A stretch of 64,000 nt of DNA from Candidatus Rubneribacter avistercoris (GCA_019115845.1 DXCU01000103.1:46011-110010); one strand, 5' to 3'. Positions 29,915-41,500 are shown, counted from the stretch's first letter. Numbers and translations are program-made. Notes: generated from the sequence alone by a model not told the origin.

Positions 29915-30168
29915 GTGACGCTCTGGATGTCAAGCCCGTGGAGGAGCTGTCGTTTCGCGAGGCCATGGCCGAGCTTGACGGCATCGTGGGGGTGCTGGAG
30001 AGCAACACGCTGGAGCTGGAGGACAGCCTTGCCAGCTACGAGCGCGGCGTGGCGCTTCTGCGCGCGCTGCAGGGCCGCCTGGCCGAGGCCCAGCAGAAGG
30101 TGGACGTGCTCATGGGCGAGCTTGCCCCCGAGGCCGACGACGAGGCGCGCGACACCAGCCTGTCGTGA
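29911..30168 (+). CDS. xseB: Exodeoxyribonuclease VII small subunit
   Basis: SFREAMAELDGIVGVLESNTLELEDSLASYERGVALL; overlaps xseA stop. Confidence 0.94.
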   Translation: MSDALDVKPVEELSFREAMAELDGIVGVLESNTLELEDSLASYERGVALLRALQGRLAEAQQKVDVLMGELAPEADDEARDTSLS

Positions 30169-30311
30169 GCCAAGGGAAGGGGATGGCCGCCGTCCCCCTC
30201 GGTTTTCGGTGAGCGGCGCGCCGCTTGCCGAAGGGGCGGCGCGTCTGGATGCGGCCCGTCCCCGCCGCGCCTAAAATGAATGTTTCAGGATAGGCAAAAG
30301 GAGGCAGGCCG

Positions 30312-31553
30312 TTGAACGTACTAGTCATCAATGCGGGATCATCTTCCTTGAAATACCAGCTGCTCAACGTGGAGCGGCAGGAGCTGCTCGCCAAGGGCAT
30401 CTGCGAGCGGGTTGGGTCGGCCGAGTCCTTCCACAAGCACGGGCTTGACGAGAACGAGCGCGTCATCGACGCGCACATGGCCGACCATGACGACGCGATG
30501 GCGCTTGTGCTGGAGTCGCTCACAAGCGGTCCCGCCAAGGCCGTGGACTCCCTGGCCGAGATAGACGCCGTCGGGCACCGCATCGTGCAGGGCGGCAAGT
30601 ACTTCGACCGATCGGTCCTCATCGACGAGGACGTCGTCGCCAAGATCGACGAGCTGGCCGAGCTGGCCCCCCTTCACAACAAGGCCGCGCTCATGGGCAT
30701 CCGCGCCTGCCAGAAGCACATGCCGGACGTGCCGATGGTGGCCGTGTTCGACACGTCGTTTTTCCAGACGCTGCCGCCGAAGGCCTACATGTACCCCTTG
30801 CCCTACGAGCTGTACGAGAAGTACGCCATCCGCAAATACGGCGCGCACGGCACCTCGCACCGCTACATCTCCGAGCGCGCGGCCGCGGTGCTCGACGAGC
30901 CGATAGACGAGCTTAAGCTCATCACGTGCCACTTGGGCAACGGCTGCTCCATCAGCGCCATCGACCATGGCGTGGCGGTGGACACCTCCATGGGCCTGAC
31001 CCCGCTCGACGGCCTCATGATGGGCACGCGCTGCGGCGCCATCGACCCGGCCATCGTGCCGTTCGTCATGGAGCACGAGGGCCTCTCGCCCGCCGAGATG
31101 AACGACCTCATGAACAAGAAGTCGGGCCTTCTGGGCATCTCGGGCATCTCCAACGACCTGCGCAGCGTGCGCGACGCCTCCGAGAAGGGCGACGAGCGCG
31201 CCATGCTGGCCTACGACATGTACTCGAACTCGGTGAAGAAGTACATCGGCCAGTACATCGCGGTCATGGGCGGGGTGGACGCCATCGTGCTCACGGCCGG
31301 CGTGGGCGAGAACTGCGAGAAGATGCGCCGCCTGATCTTCACGGGCCTGCAGCCGCTGGGCATCATCCTGGACGAGGAGAAGAACCGCCAGCGCGGCTTC
31401 GAGCGCGAGATCTCGGCCGATAGCTCCCAGGTGAAGATCATCATCATCCCCACCAACGAGGAGTACATGATAGCCCGCGACACCTACGAGATCATCCACG
31501 AGCGGGTGGGCATGGAGGACGGCGTGCACGATGCGGCCGAGATACTGATGTAG
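30312..31553 (+). CDS. ackA: Acetate kinase (TTG start)
   Basis: MNVLVINAGSSSLKYQLL; AVFDTSFFQTLP; HGTSHRYIS; CHLGNGCSISAI; TAGVGEN. Confidence 0.97.
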   Translation: MNVLVINAGSSSLKYQLLNVERQELLAKGICERVGSAESFHKHGLDENERVIDAHMADHDDAMALVLESLTSGPAKAVDSLAEIDAVGHRIVQGGKYFDRSVLIDEDVVAKIDELAELAPLHNKAALMGIRACQKHMPDVPMVAVFDTSFFQTLPPKAYMYPLPYELYEKYAIRKYGAHGTSHRYISERAAAVLDEPIDELKLITCHLGNGCSISAIDHGVAVDTSMGLTPLDGLMMGTRCGAIDPAIVPFVMEHEGLSPAEMNDLMNKKSGLLGISGISNDLRSVRDASEKGDERAMLAYDMYSNSVKKYIGQYIAVMGGVDAIVLTAGVGENCEKMRRLIFTGLQPLGIILDEEKNRQRGFEREISADSSQVKIIIIPTNEEYMIARDTYEIIHERVGMEDGVHDAAEILM

Positions 31554-31574
31554 CGAGCGGTTTCCCGCTCCGTT

Positions 31575-31618
31575 GAAACGCGGGGAGGCCCCTCGAAGGA
31601 GGGGCCTCCCCGCGTTTC
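31575..31618 (+). terminator. 20-bp perfect hairpin downstream of ackA
   Basis: GAAACGCGGGGAGGCCCCTC-gaag-GAGGGGCCTCCCCGCGTTTC. Confidence 0.8.
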
Positions 31619-31661
31619 GGTCTTGCGCACCGGCCGTCCGCATGTCGGCAGGAGGCCGAAA

Positions 31662-31705
31662 GGCGGCGAAAGCGCCCTTGGTTGGGAAGGGGGGCTTTCG
31701 CCGCC
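31662..31705 (-). terminator. Hairpin downstream of HIT gene
   Basis: GGCGGCGAAAGC / GCTTTCGCCGCC inverted repeat, 12 bp. Confidence 0.45.
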
Positions 31706-31720
31706 CCCGGCCGGCAGGGG

Positions 31721-32077
31721 CTAGGCGCGTTGGGAGTTCTCGAAAGTGAAGCGTCCCATCTTCACGCCGCCCAGCACATGGACGTGCAGGTGGGGCACCG
31801 TGGCCGCCGAGTCCTCTCCGGTGTTGACCACGCAGCGGAAGCCCGTCTCGTCCACGCCCTTGAGGGCGGCCACCTTCGGCACGACGGACAGCAGGTGGCC
31901 CAAAAGCTCGGCCGGCACGTCGTCTTGCAGGTTGTCGTAGTGCTCCTTCGGCACGATGAGCGTGTGCACGGGGGCTTCCGGCTCGATGTCGTCGAAGGCG
32001 TAGCAGAGGTCGTCTTCGTACACCTTCGCCGAGGGGATCTCCCCGGCGACGATCTTGCAGAACAGGCAGTCGGTCAT
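31721..32077 (-). CDS. HIT (histidine triad) family protein
   Basis: CLFCKIVAGEIPSAKVYEDD; TVPHLHVHVLGG. Confidence 0.95.
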   Translation of the reverse strand: MTDCLFCKIVAGEIPSAKVYEDDLCYAFDDIEPEAPVHTLIVPKEHYDNLQDDVPAELLGHLLSVVPKVAALKGVDETGFRCVVNTGEDSAATVPHLHVHVLGGVKMGRFTFENSQRA

Positions 32078-32149
32078 GGCGGTTCCTTTCGTTTCGCGGC
32101 GGCGCGAACGTTGGGTCCGCGCCGCTTGTCGGCAGTTGCGGCAGTTGCG

Positions 32150-33148
32150 CTACCTGGCCCTTTTCGCCTGGGCTTGGACGCAGGTGATGGCGATCACGCC
32201 CACGATGTCGTCGGCCGTGCAGCCGCGGGACAGGTCGTTCACCGGCGTGGCGATGCCCTGGGTGATGGGGCCGTACGCCTCGGCGCGCGCGAGGCGCTGC
32301 ACCAGCTTGTAGCCGATGTTGCCGGCGTCCAGATCGGGGAACACCAGCACGTTCGCGCGTCCGGCCACAGGGGAGTCCGGCGCCTTCGACGCGCCGACGG
32401 CAGGCACGATGGCGGCGTCGAGCTGCAGCTCGCCGTCCAGGTCGATCTCGGGCGCCAGCTCGCGGGCGATGCGCGCGGCCTCCACCACCTTCGCGGCGTC
32501 GTCGTTTTTGGCCGAGCCGTAGGTGGAATGCGACAGCAGGGCCACGGCGGGATCGGTGCCCATGAGCTCCCTCCACGACTGCGCGGAGTTCACGGCGATG
32601 TGCGCCAGCCTCTCAGCGTCGGGCTGCACCTCCAGCCCGCAGTCGCTGAACAGGAACGTGCCGTTCTCTCCCATGTCGCAGTCGGGAACGGCCATCACGA
32701 AAAACGAGCTCACCAGCTTCACGCCCGGCGCGGTGCGCAGGATCTGCAGGCTCGGGCGCAGCACGTCGCCGGTCGCGTGGCACGCGCCGGCCACCATGCC
32801 GTCGGCTTGGCCGGCCTTCACCATCATCACGCCGAAGTACAGCACGTCGTCCATGAGGGCAAGCGCCTCTTCCTCGGTCATGCCCTTGGCCCGCCTCAGC
32901 TCGAAGAGGGTCTGTGCGAAGCCTTCGCGCAGGTCGGAAGCGCGCGGGTCGATGACGCGCGCGCCGTCGAGCGCGTAGGGGCTTGCGGCGATGGCGTCCG
33001 CGTCGCCCAAGATGACGAGGTCGGCCACGTCATCGGCCAGGATGCGCTCGGCTGCGGCGAGCGTGCGCTCGTCGTCGCCTTCGGGCAGCACGATGGTTCG
33101 CTTGTCCGCCTTGGCGCGGGCGAGCATGGATTCCAGAAACGAGCTCAT
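32150..33148 (-). CDS. pta: Phosphate acetyltransferase
   Basis: TIVLPEGDDERTLAAAERI; QADGMVAGACHATGDVLRPSLQI; FPDLDAGNIGYKLVQRLARAEAYGPITQG. Confidence 0.96.
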   Translation of the reverse strand: MSSFLESMLARAKADKRTIVLPEGDDERTLAAAERILADDVADLVILGDADAIAASPYALDGARVIDPRASDLREGFAQTLFELRRAKGMTEEEALALMDDVLYFGVMMVKAGQADGMVAGACHATGDVLRPSLQILRTAPGVKLVSSFFVMAVPDCDMGENGTFLFSDCGLEVQPDAERLAHIAVNSAQSWRELMGTDPAVALLSHSTYGSAKNDDAAKVVEAARIARELAPEIDLDGELQLDAAIVPAVGASKAPDSPVAGRANVLVFPDLDAGNIGYKLVQRLARAEAYGPITQGIATPVNDLSRGCTADDIVGVIAITCVQAQAKRAR

Positions 33149-33347
33149 GGCACCGTCCTTTCTTCGGCGCGCGATCTCGGGCGTCGCGGCGCCTCCTTCG
33201 CAGTTGTCCCCTTCGTATGATAATCCACGCACCGCCTCGCCTTTTCGGTAAAATAGCCTCCGGCTTACCGGACGGGGCCAAAAAGCCCGTTTCGGGACGG
33301 CGCCGCATGCGCGCCCGGGCGGTTCGACGGACAGGAAAGGTTGCACC

Positions 33348-34562
33348 ATGGGCGTGCGCTACTGCGATTTCAGGGAGCTTGACAAGGGCGATTTCGACGC
33401 CGTGGTCGTCGGCAGCGGCTTTGCCGGGGCCGTGGCGGCGCGCGAGCTGGCCGAGCGCGGCGGCAGGCGCGTGCTCGTCATCGAGAAGCGCGGCCATATC
33501 GGCGGCAACATGTACGACGAGCTGGACGAGGCCGGCATCCTCGTGCACCGCCATGGGCCGCACATCTTCCACACCGACGACGCGCGCGTCTTTAGCTACG
33601 TGCGGCGCTTTTCCGATTGGCGCGACTACGAGCACGAGGTGCTGGCCGACTGGTACGGCACGTACCTGCCCGTGCCGTTCAACAAAAACTCCCTGGAGGT
33701 CGCCTTCGGGAAAGAGCGCGGCGCGCGCCTTGCGCGGAAGCTTGCGGATGTGTTCGGCGACGGACGCAAGGTGGCCATCACCGAGCTGCGCGCCCAGAAC
33801 GATCCGGAGCTGGCCGAGGTCGCCGACTTCGTGTACGAAAACGTGTTCCTCTGCTACACGCAGAAGCAATGGGGCCTCACCCCCGAGGAGGTGGATCCGT
33901 CGGTCACGGCGCGCGTGCCCGTGTTCGTTTCGCGCGACAACCGCTACTTCCAAGACGCCTACCAGGGCGTGCCGGCTAAGGGCTACACGGCGTTGTTCGA
34001 GCGCATGCTCGATCACGAGGGCATCTGCGTGTGCCTGGGCACCGAAGCCGAGAGCGTGTTCGATCTGGAGTTCGAAAGCGGCGAGGAGCGCGCGCCGCTT
34101 TCGGCCATCCTCATAAAGGACGCGCCCTTCGAAGGGCCCATCGTCTACACCGGCCCGCTTGACGAGCTGTTCCTGTCGCGCTTCGGCCGCCTGCCGTACC
34201 GCAGCCTGGACTTCGTCTACGAGACGCACGACGCCGAGTTCGTGCTGCCGTGCGGCACGGTGAACTTCACGGTGACCGAAGACTGCACGCGCGTCACCGA
34301 GTTCAAGCGCCTCACGGGGCAGAGGCACCCCAAGACCACCACGTGCAAGGAGTACAGCCGCCCCTACGAGGACCCGAAGTCGCAGACGCCCTACTACGCC
34401 ATCCTCTCCGACGAGAACCGGGCGCACTACGAGCGCTACCTGGCGCTCACGGAGAAGCTGCCGAACTTCCATCCGCTCGGGCGCTTGGCCGAGTACCGCT
34501 ACTACAACATGGACGTCATCGTCGGACGCGCGCTTTCGCTGGCCGACGAGCTGGTGGGTTAG
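33348..34562 (+). CDS. glf: UDP-galactopyranose mutase
   Basis: VVVGSGFAGAVAARELAERGGRRVLVIEKRGHIGGNMYDE; HRHGPHIFHTDD; EYRYYNMDVIVGRAL. Confidence 0.96.
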   Translation: MGVRYCDFRELDKGDFDAVVVGSGFAGAVAARELAERGGRRVLVIEKRGHIGGNMYDELDEAGILVHRHGPHIFHTDDARVFSYVRRFSDWRDYEHEVLADWYGTYLPVPFNKNSLEVAFGKERGARLARKLADVFGDGRKVAITELRAQNDPELAEVADFVYENVFLCYTQKQWGLTPEEVDPSVTARVPVFVSRDNRYFQDAYQGVPAKGYTALFERMLDHEGICVCLGTEAESVFDLEFESGEERAPLSAILIKDAPFEGPIVYTGPLDELFLSRFGRLPYRSLDFVYETHDAEFVLPCGTVNFTVTEDCTRVTEFKRLTGQRHPKTTTCKEYSRPYEDPKSQTPYYAILSDENRAHYERYLALTEKLPNFHPLGRLAEYRYYNMDVIVGRALSLADELVG

Positions 34563-34571
34563 GAGGCCGCC

Positions 34572-35594
34572 GTGAAAACCGTTTCGTTCGCCATACCCTG
34601 CTACAATTCGGCCGCGTACATGGACGCGTGCATCGAGTCCGTCCTCGCTTGCGGCGACGATGTGGAGGTCATCATCGTGGACGACGGCTCGACCAAAGAC
34701 GACACGGCCGCCAAGGCCGATGCGTGGGCCGCGCGCCACTCCGACGTCGTCCGCGTCGTGCATCAGGAGAACGGGGGCCACGGCGCGGCGGTGAACGCGG
34801 GCCTCTCCAACGCCACCGGCTTGTACTTCAAAGTGGTGGATTCCGACGACTGGCTTGACGAGGCTGCCATGCGCGAGATCATGGCTTACCTGCGCGAGCA
34901 GGCGTCCCGTCCGAATCCCACCGACCTTGTGGTGGGCAACTACGTGTACGAGAAGGTGCACGAGGGAACGCGCACGGTCATGCACTACCGCAACGTCTTC
35001 CCCGAGGGCCGCGAGTTCGGCTGGGACGAGGCGGGGCACTTCGGCCAGAGCCAGTACCTGCTCATGCACTCGGTCATCTACCGCACCGAGCTTCTGCGCG
35101 AGGTCGGACTCGAACTGCCCAGGCACACGTTCTACGTGGACAACATCTTCGTGTACGTGCCGCTGCCGCATGTGAAGACCATCTATTACCGCGATGTGGA
35201 CATGTACCGCTACTTCATCGGCCGCGAGGACCAGAGCGTGAACGAGAGCGTCATGATGGGCCGCATCGACCAGCAGCTGCGCGTGACGCGCCTCATGATA
35301 GACGCGGTGCGGCTGCCCGGAGAGGTGCCCGAGAGGCGCTTGGAGCGCTACATGGAAGGCTACCTGTCCATGATGATGTGCATCTGCTCCATCTTCCTGC
35401 GCATGATAGGCACCGACGAGGCCGAAGGCAAGCGCGAGGCCATCTGGGACTATCTCAAGTGCAAAAACCCGGACGTCTACGGGCGCATTCGCCGCAGCGC
35501 GCTCAACATGGGCACGAACCTGCCCACGCAGCTGGGACGCAAGATCGGCATCACCGGTTACCGCATGGCCCAAAGGATCTTTAAGTTCAACTAG
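34572..35594 (+). CDS. Glycosyltransferase family 2
   Basis: VSFAIPCYNSAAYMDACIESVL; VEVIIVDDGSTKDDT; VVDSDDWLDE. Confidence 0.93.
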   Translation: MKTVSFAIPCYNSAAYMDACIESVLACGDDVEVIIVDDGSTKDDTAAKADAWAARHSDVVRVVHQENGGHGAAVNAGLSNATGLYFKVVDSDDWLDEAAMREIMAYLREQASRPNPTDLVVGNYVYEKVHEGTRTVMHYRNVFPEGREFGWDEAGHFGQSQYLLMHSVIYRTELLREVGLELPRHTFYVDNIFVYVPLPHVKTIYYRDVDMYRYFIGREDQSVNESVMMGRIDQQLRVTRLMIDAVRLPGEVPERRLERYMEGYLSMMMCICSIFLRMIGTDEAEGKREAIWDYLKCKNPDVYGRIRRSALNMGTNLPTQLGRKIGITGYRMAQRIFKFN

Positions 35595-35635
35595 GCGCGG
35601 GACGCGCGGCGGCGCGAAAGGAAGGGCGGACGGAC

Positions 35636-36433
35636 ATGGACAAGAGGGGAGAGGCTGCGGCGCGGACGGTGCTGGCGGTGGATGTGGGGAACACCACGAC
35701 GGGGCTTGGGCTGTTCGAGGACGGCGATCTGGCCGCCACGTGGTCGCTCACCACGCCCGAGCGCATGACCGCCGACGAGGCGCGCGCGGCGGCGCTGTCG
35801 TTTCTGCATGCGACCGAGCGCGTGCCCGAGGTGCGCGACGGCATCGTGGCCTCGGTGGTGCCGGGGCTGACCGATGCGTGGACGGCGGCCGTGGCGGCGC
35901 TTTCTGGCCGCCGTCCGCTTGTTGTGGGGCCGGGGCTTAAAACGGGCGTGCGCATGCGCTACCACGACCCGGCCGAGATAGGGGCCGACCGCATAGCCGA
36001 CCTCGCGGCGGCCAAGGAGTCCTACGAGCCGCCGTTTCTGGTGGTCGATCTGGGCACGACGACGAACTTCGAGGTGGTGGACGAAGACGGCGTGTTCGTG
36101 GGCGGCATCATCGCGCCGGGGTTCAAGCTCTCGGCGCGCGCCTTGGCCGAGGCGGCGGCGCAGCTTGCGGTGGTTGACCTGCGCACGCCCGCGTCCGTCA
36201 TCGGGAAGAGCACGCGCGAGGCCGTGCAGGCGGGCGTGGTCATGGGGGAGGTGGCGCGCATAGACGGCCTCATCGACATGGTGTGGCGCGAGCTGGGCTA
36301 CGAGACGCTCGTCATCGCCACCGGGGAGGATGCGCAGACGATGCGCGCCCTCTCCTCGCGTATCCGCGCAGCCGACGATCACCTCACTTTGCGCGGTTTG
36401 GGCATCCTGCACGCGCTCAACCGCCGCCCGTAG
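35636..36433 (+). CDS. coaX: Type III pantothenate kinase
   Basis: VLAVDVGNTTTGLGLFEDGDL; GADRIADLAAAKE; LVVDLGTTTNFEVVDEDGVFVGGIIAPG. Confidence 0.94.
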   Translation: MDKRGEAAARTVLAVDVGNTTTGLGLFEDGDLAATWSLTTPERMTADEARAAALSFLHATERVPEVRDGIVASVVPGLTDAWTAAVAALSGRRPLVVGPGLKTGVRMRYHDPAEIGADRIADLAAAKESYEPPFLVVDLGTTTNFEVVDEDGVFVGGIIAPGFKLSARALAEAAAQLAVVDLRTPASVIGKSTREAVQAGVVMGEVARIDGLIDMVWRELGYETLVIATGEDAQTMRALSSRIRAADDHLTLRGLGILHALNRRP

Positions 36434-36474
36434 GGTACAATAGGCGGGTTTTGTTTCCGAAGAAGGGATCGTCA

Positions 36475-37794
36475 ATGGAGAAAGGCAACGTGAGGGCGCT
36501 TCTGCCCATCGGGGTGTTCCTTGTGCTGTACCTGGGGCTTGGCGTGCTGTTCGAGTACGCGCTGGGCATTTCCATGGGGTTCTACAGCATCCCCATCGTG
36601 GTGGTGTTTTTGGTGGCGCTCATGGTGGCGTGCTTCCAGAACCGCGCGCTGCCCTTCGATGACAAGCTGGTCGTCATGGGGCGGGGCATTGGCGACAAGA
36701 CCATCGTCACGATGATCCTCATCTTCATGGCCGCCGGCGTGTTCGTGGGCACGGTGGGGCGCGACAGCGCCGAGAGCGTGGCCTACCTCATGCTCTCGAT
36801 CATCCCCGCAGAGTTCTCGGTTGTCGTGCTGTTCGTGGTGAGCTGCTTCGTGTCGCTTTCCATGGGAACGTCGGTGGGCACCATCACGCTCATCACGCCC
36901 ATCGCCGTGGCGGTGTCGGCCGCGTCGGGGTTCGATCTGCCGCTGTGCGTGGCTTCCGTCATGGGCGGCGCGATGTTCGGCGACAACCTCTCGTTCATCT
37001 CGGACACCACCATCGCCGCCTGCCAGGGTCAAGGGTGCCAGATGAAGGACAAGTTCCGCGAGAACTTCAAGATCGCGCTGCCGGCGGCGCTGGTGACGAT
37101 CGTCGTTATCCTGGTGCTGTCTTTGGGGTCCGACATCAGCGGCACGGTGCACAACGACTACGACCTCGTCCAGCTCATCCCGTACCTCATCGTGCTTGTG
37201 GGCGGCATCGTGGGCGTGAACGTGTTCGTGGTGCTCTTGCTGGGAATCCTCACGGGATCGATCATTATGGTGGCCACGGGCGCCACGGCGCCCACCGACC
37301 TTCTGGCCAACATGGGGTCGGGCGCGGCAGGGATGTTCGAGACCACGATGGTGGCGGTGCTCGTGAGCGCCATCTGCGCGCTCATCAGGGAATACGGAGG
37401 TTTCGCCGCTCTTTTGAACGGCATAAAGAGCCTGTTTAGGAGCAAGAAGGGCGGGCAGCTGGGCATGGGGCTTTTAGTGGGGGCCATGGACATAGCCACG
37501 GCCAACAACACGGTGGCCATCGTCATGGCCAACCCCATTGCGGCCGACATGGCCAAGACCTACGGCATCACGCGGCGCAAGACGGCCTCCATCCTGGACA
37601 CGTTCTCCTGCGTGTTTCAGGGCGTCATCCCCTACGGCGCCCAGATGCTCGTGGCCATATCGGCGGCGACCGAGCTTGGCTACGCGGTGTCGGCGTTTCA
37701 GATCATCCCGTTTCTGTTCTACCCGTTTTTGCTGCTCGCAAGCTCGCTCGTCTTCATCTTCCTGGTGCCCGAGAAGGAGGGGGAGGGCAACTAG
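36475..37794 (+). CDS. NhaC-like Na+/H+ antiporter family protein
   Basis: Multi-TM; GTSVGTITLITPIAVAVSAASGFDLPLCVASVMGGAMFGDNLSFISDTTIAA. Confidence 0.9.
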   Translation: MEKGNVRALLPIGVFLVLYLGLGVLFEYALGISMGFYSIPIVVVFLVALMVACFQNRALPFDDKLVVMGRGIGDKTIVTMILIFMAAGVFVGTVGRDSAESVAYLMLSIIPAEFSVVVLFVVSCFVSLSMGTSVGTITLITPIAVAVSAASGFDLPLCVASVMGGAMFGDNLSFISDTTIAACQGQGCQMKDKFRENFKIALPAALVTIVVILVLSLGSDISGTVHNDYDLVQLIPYLIVLVGGIVGVNVFVVLLLGILTGSIIMVATGATAPTDLLANMGSGAAGMFETTMVAVLVSAICALIREYGGFAALLNGIKSLFRSKKGGQLGMGLLVGAMDIATANNTVAIVMANPIAADMAKTYGITRRKTASILDTFSCVFQGVIPYGAQMLVAISAATELGYAVSAFQIIPFLFYPFLLLASSLVFIFLVPEKEGEGN

Positions 37795-38102
37795 GGGCGC
37801 TTCGCCGCGCGCGGGCCGCGCTGGGCGGCTTGCGCGGAGGCGGCGCCGGATGCCGTCCGGTCGCGTGATCGTGCGCGGCGCAGACCGGCTGCAGGCGGGC
37901 CATGCGCGGGGCTGGCCTTGCAGCTTGTGGATCCTTCTCATCGAAGCCGGGATGCCCCGCGCCTTCGAAGGACCCTGTCTTTCACCTTGAAATTAGCCAA
38001 GGTTTACAAATTGCTGGGAATCGCGTATCCTTCCGTATGTTAGCTATTGGAAACATTGCGCTGACCGCGTCCTTTGGGTGGGGACGGAGCGCAGGACGGA
38101 GG

Positions 38103-38570
38103 ATGCGCTTCATGGGCAAACGCACGATCGCGCGACGGCTGTGGGCCGTGGGAGGATTCGCGAGTTTTGGGCTGGGGGCGGTTGGGACGGTCGTCCCCAT
38201 TTTGCCGACCACGCCGTTTCTGCTGGTGGCGGCGTTCTGCTTTGCGCGCAGCTCCGAACGGGTGAACGCGTGGTTCCGCTCGACGAGGCTTTATCGGACG
38301 GTGGTGGAGGGCTATGCCACCAAGCGCGCCATGACCGTGCGCGCGAAGCTGCTGCTGCTCGCGCCGCTTACCGTCGTGCTGGGCGTTTCGTTCGCGCTCA
38401 TGGGAAGCGTGCCGGTGGGACGCGCGGTCGTGGCCGTGGTGTGGGTGGCGCATGTCGTCTACTTCGGGTTCGTGGTGCGCACCGATCGGGGCGAAGCGCA
38501 CGGACGCGCGGGCCTCGGGCGGGGGTCGGCCGTGCGCGGGCGCTCGGCGGACGCGGCGACGGAGAGGTAG
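38103..38570 (+). CDS. DUF454/YbaN-family membrane protein
   Basis: LWAVGGFASFGLGAVGTVVPILPTTPFLLVAAFCFARSSERVNAWF. Confidence 0.9.
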   Translation: MRFMGKRTIARRLWAVGGFASFGLGAVGTVVPILPTTPFLLVAAFCFARSSERVNAWFRSTRLYRTVVEGYATKRAMTVRAKLLLLAPLTVVLGVSFALMGSVPVGRAVVAVVWVAHVVYFGFVVRTDRGEAHGRAGLGRGSAVRGRSADAATER

Positions 38571-38576
38571 GGCGGC

Positions 38577-41500
38577 GTGTTCAGCATGCGTCTTCTGCGC
38601 ATGGTGCCCGCCGCGCGCGGGCCCATCGTGGCCAACGTGGTGCTGCAGTGGGTCGCGCTTGCGGCCAACGTGGCGCTCATGGTTCTGTTCGGCCTGTTTG
38701 TGCAGGAGTGGTTCGAAGGCGTGCTCGACGTGGGCCCGTGGCTTTGGGGCCTGGGGTGCGCGGCGGCGGTGGCCATCGCGGTGCGCATGGCGTGCTTGGC
38801 GGGCGCGCAGCGCTGCGGGCTGGCGGCGGCGCAGGCCGCCAAGCGCGCGGTGCGCCAAGAGGTGTACGACAAGCTCGTGCGCCTCGGGCCCTCTTACGCC
38901 GAGCGGGTGCCCACCGCCGAGGCCGTGCAGGTGAGCGTGGAGGGCTGCGAGCAGCTGGAGAGCTACTTCGGCCAGTACGTCCCGCAGCTGTTCTACGCGG
39001 TTTTGGCGCCCCTCACGCTGTTCGCGTGCCTGGCGCCTTTGTGCCTGCCCGCGGCGGCGGCCCTCTTGGCGTGCGTGCCGCTCATCCCCTTGTCCATCGT
39101 GGCGGTGCAGAAGATCGCCAAGCGCGTCATGCGCACCTACTGGGGCGCCTACACCGACTTGGGCGGCGCGTTCCTCGAGAACCTGCAGGGTCTGACCACG
39201 CTCAAGATCTACCAGGCCGACGGGGATCGCCATGCGCGCATGAACGAGGAGGCCGAGACGTTTCGCCGCGCGACGATGCGGCTTTTGCGCATGCAGCTGA
39301 ACTCGGTCACGGTCATGGACCTGTTCGCGTTCGGCGGCGCGGCGGTGGGCGTCGTCGTGGCGCTCGTTCAGTTCGCGAACGGCCAGGTGCCCCTGTTCGC
39401 GGCCTTCGCCGTGGTGTTCTTGTCGGCCGAGTTCTTCATCCCGCTGCGCGCGCTCGGGTCGTTTTTCCACACGGCCATGAACGGTATGGCCGCCGCCGAC
39501 AAGATGTTTTCCATCCTGGACGCGCCCGAACCCGCGCGCGGATCGCGCGTGATCGACCCGCAGGGCGCAGGCGTGTCCTTGCGCGGGGTGGGCTACTCCT
39601 ACGACGGCGAGCGGCAGGTGCTCGCGAACGTGGACTTCGAGGCGGCGGCGGGGTCGTTCACGGGCATCGTGGGCGAGAGCGGATCGGGCAAGTCCACGCT
39701 GGCGGGTGTGCTGTGCGGGCGCAACGCGGGCTTCACCGGGCAGGTGGAGCTGGGCGGCGTGCCGCTTGCGGAGGCGTCGCGCACCTCGGTGGCGCGCACG
39801 GTGTGCGTCGTGCCGTTTTCCAGCTACCTGTTCAAAGGCACGGTGCGGTCGAACCTGCTTCTGGCCGATCCGCAGGCGGAAGACGACGAGCTGTGGGCGG
39901 CGCTTGCTCGCTGCCGGGCCGACGGGTTCGTACGCGCTTCGGGCGGTTTGGACATGCCGGTGGCCGAGCAGGGGTCGAACCTCTCGGGAGGGCAGCGCCA
40001 GCGCCTGGCGCTTGCCCGCGCGCTTCTGCACGACGCGCCGGTGTACGTGTTCGACGAGGCCACGTCCAACGTGGACGCGGAGAGCGAGCGCGCCATCATG
40101 GAGGTCGTCCGCGAGCTTGCGCGCGAGAGGACCGTCATCGTGATCACGCATCGGCTGGCCGCCGTGGCCGAGGCCGACCGCATCTACGTGATGGCCGACG
40201 GGCGCGTGGCCGAGTCGGGTTCGTGCGAGGAGCTGCTGGCGCGCAAGGGCGCGTTCGCGCGGCTGTGGGGCCGGCAGGCGGAGCTTGAGCGCTTCGCGGC
40301 CGCGGTCGACGCCGACGAGCCGTCGCGCGCGGCCGAGGAAGCGCGCGGCGAGCGCGCCGTGCGGGAGGGCCGGGCGGACGGGGCGCAAGGCCGGGGCGCG
40401 CCCGAAGAGCGCCCGCGGCGCTCGCACGCCTCGGTGATGCTGCGGCTTGTGGGCCTTGTGAAGCCGCTCCTTCCGTGGATGGCGCTCGCGGCCGCACTCG
40501 GCGTGCTCGGTTTTCTGGCCGCCATCTTCCTCACGGTGTTCGCGGCCTACGCGCTGGCCGACGCGGCGGGGCTTCCGCAGGGCGTCGGGCTGCCTGCGGC
40601 ATGCGCGCTTGTGGCGGCGTGCGGCATCGTGCGCGGCCCCTTGCGCTACGGCGAGCAGCTGTGCAACCACTACCTGGCCTTCAAGCAGCTCGCGCTTGTG
40701 CGCGACAAGGTGTTCGCGTCGCTGCGGCGGCTGGCGCCGGCAAAGCTCGAAGGCCGCGACAAGGGCGATCTGGTCTCCCTCGTCACCTCCGACATCGAGC
40801 TTTTGGAGGTGTTCTACGCCCACACGCTCTCGCCGGCCGTCATCGCGCTTGCGGTGTCGCTTGGCATGGCGGCGTTCATCGCGACGCTCTCGCCGGTGCT
40901 CGGGGCGCTTGCGCTCACATCGTACGTACTGGTGGGCGTGGTGGCGCCGTTCCTCTCGTCGCTGGCGGCGGGAAGCGGCGGGCGCGAGGTGCGCGAGGGC
41001 CTGGGCGCGATGAACTCGTTTGTGCTCGACAGCCTGCGCGGCCTGCGCGAGACGTTGCAGTTCGGGCGCGCCGACGACCGCTCGCGCGAGCTTTCGCTGC
41101 GTGCCGGGGAGTTGGAGCGCGACGAGGCGCGCCTCAAGGGGCGCGCCTCGGTGGCCATGGCGGGCGTGAACGCGCTCGTTTTGGCGCTCGACGCGACGAT
41201 GGTGCTGGCGGCTGGCGTGCTGGTGGCGAAAGGGCAGCTGTCGCCCGGCGCGGCCATTGTGGCAACCTCGGCGCTCATGTCCTCGTTCGGCCCGGTCATC
41301 GCCGTGGCGAACCTGGGCTCTACGCTGCAGCAGACGCTGGCGTCGGGCGCGCGCGTGCTCGATCTGCTTGACGAGCGCCCCCAGACCGAAGACGTGTCGG
41401 ACGGCGTGGACGTGGGGGCGTTCACGGGCGCGGGCACAAGCGGCGTGGACTTCTCCTACGGCGGGCGCCCGGTGCTCGACGACGTGAGTCTGCGCATCGA

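Noticed and set aside
31682-33220. 512-aa plus-strand ORF over HIT/pta
   Set aside because: Opposite strand carries motif-complete HIT and Pta genes.
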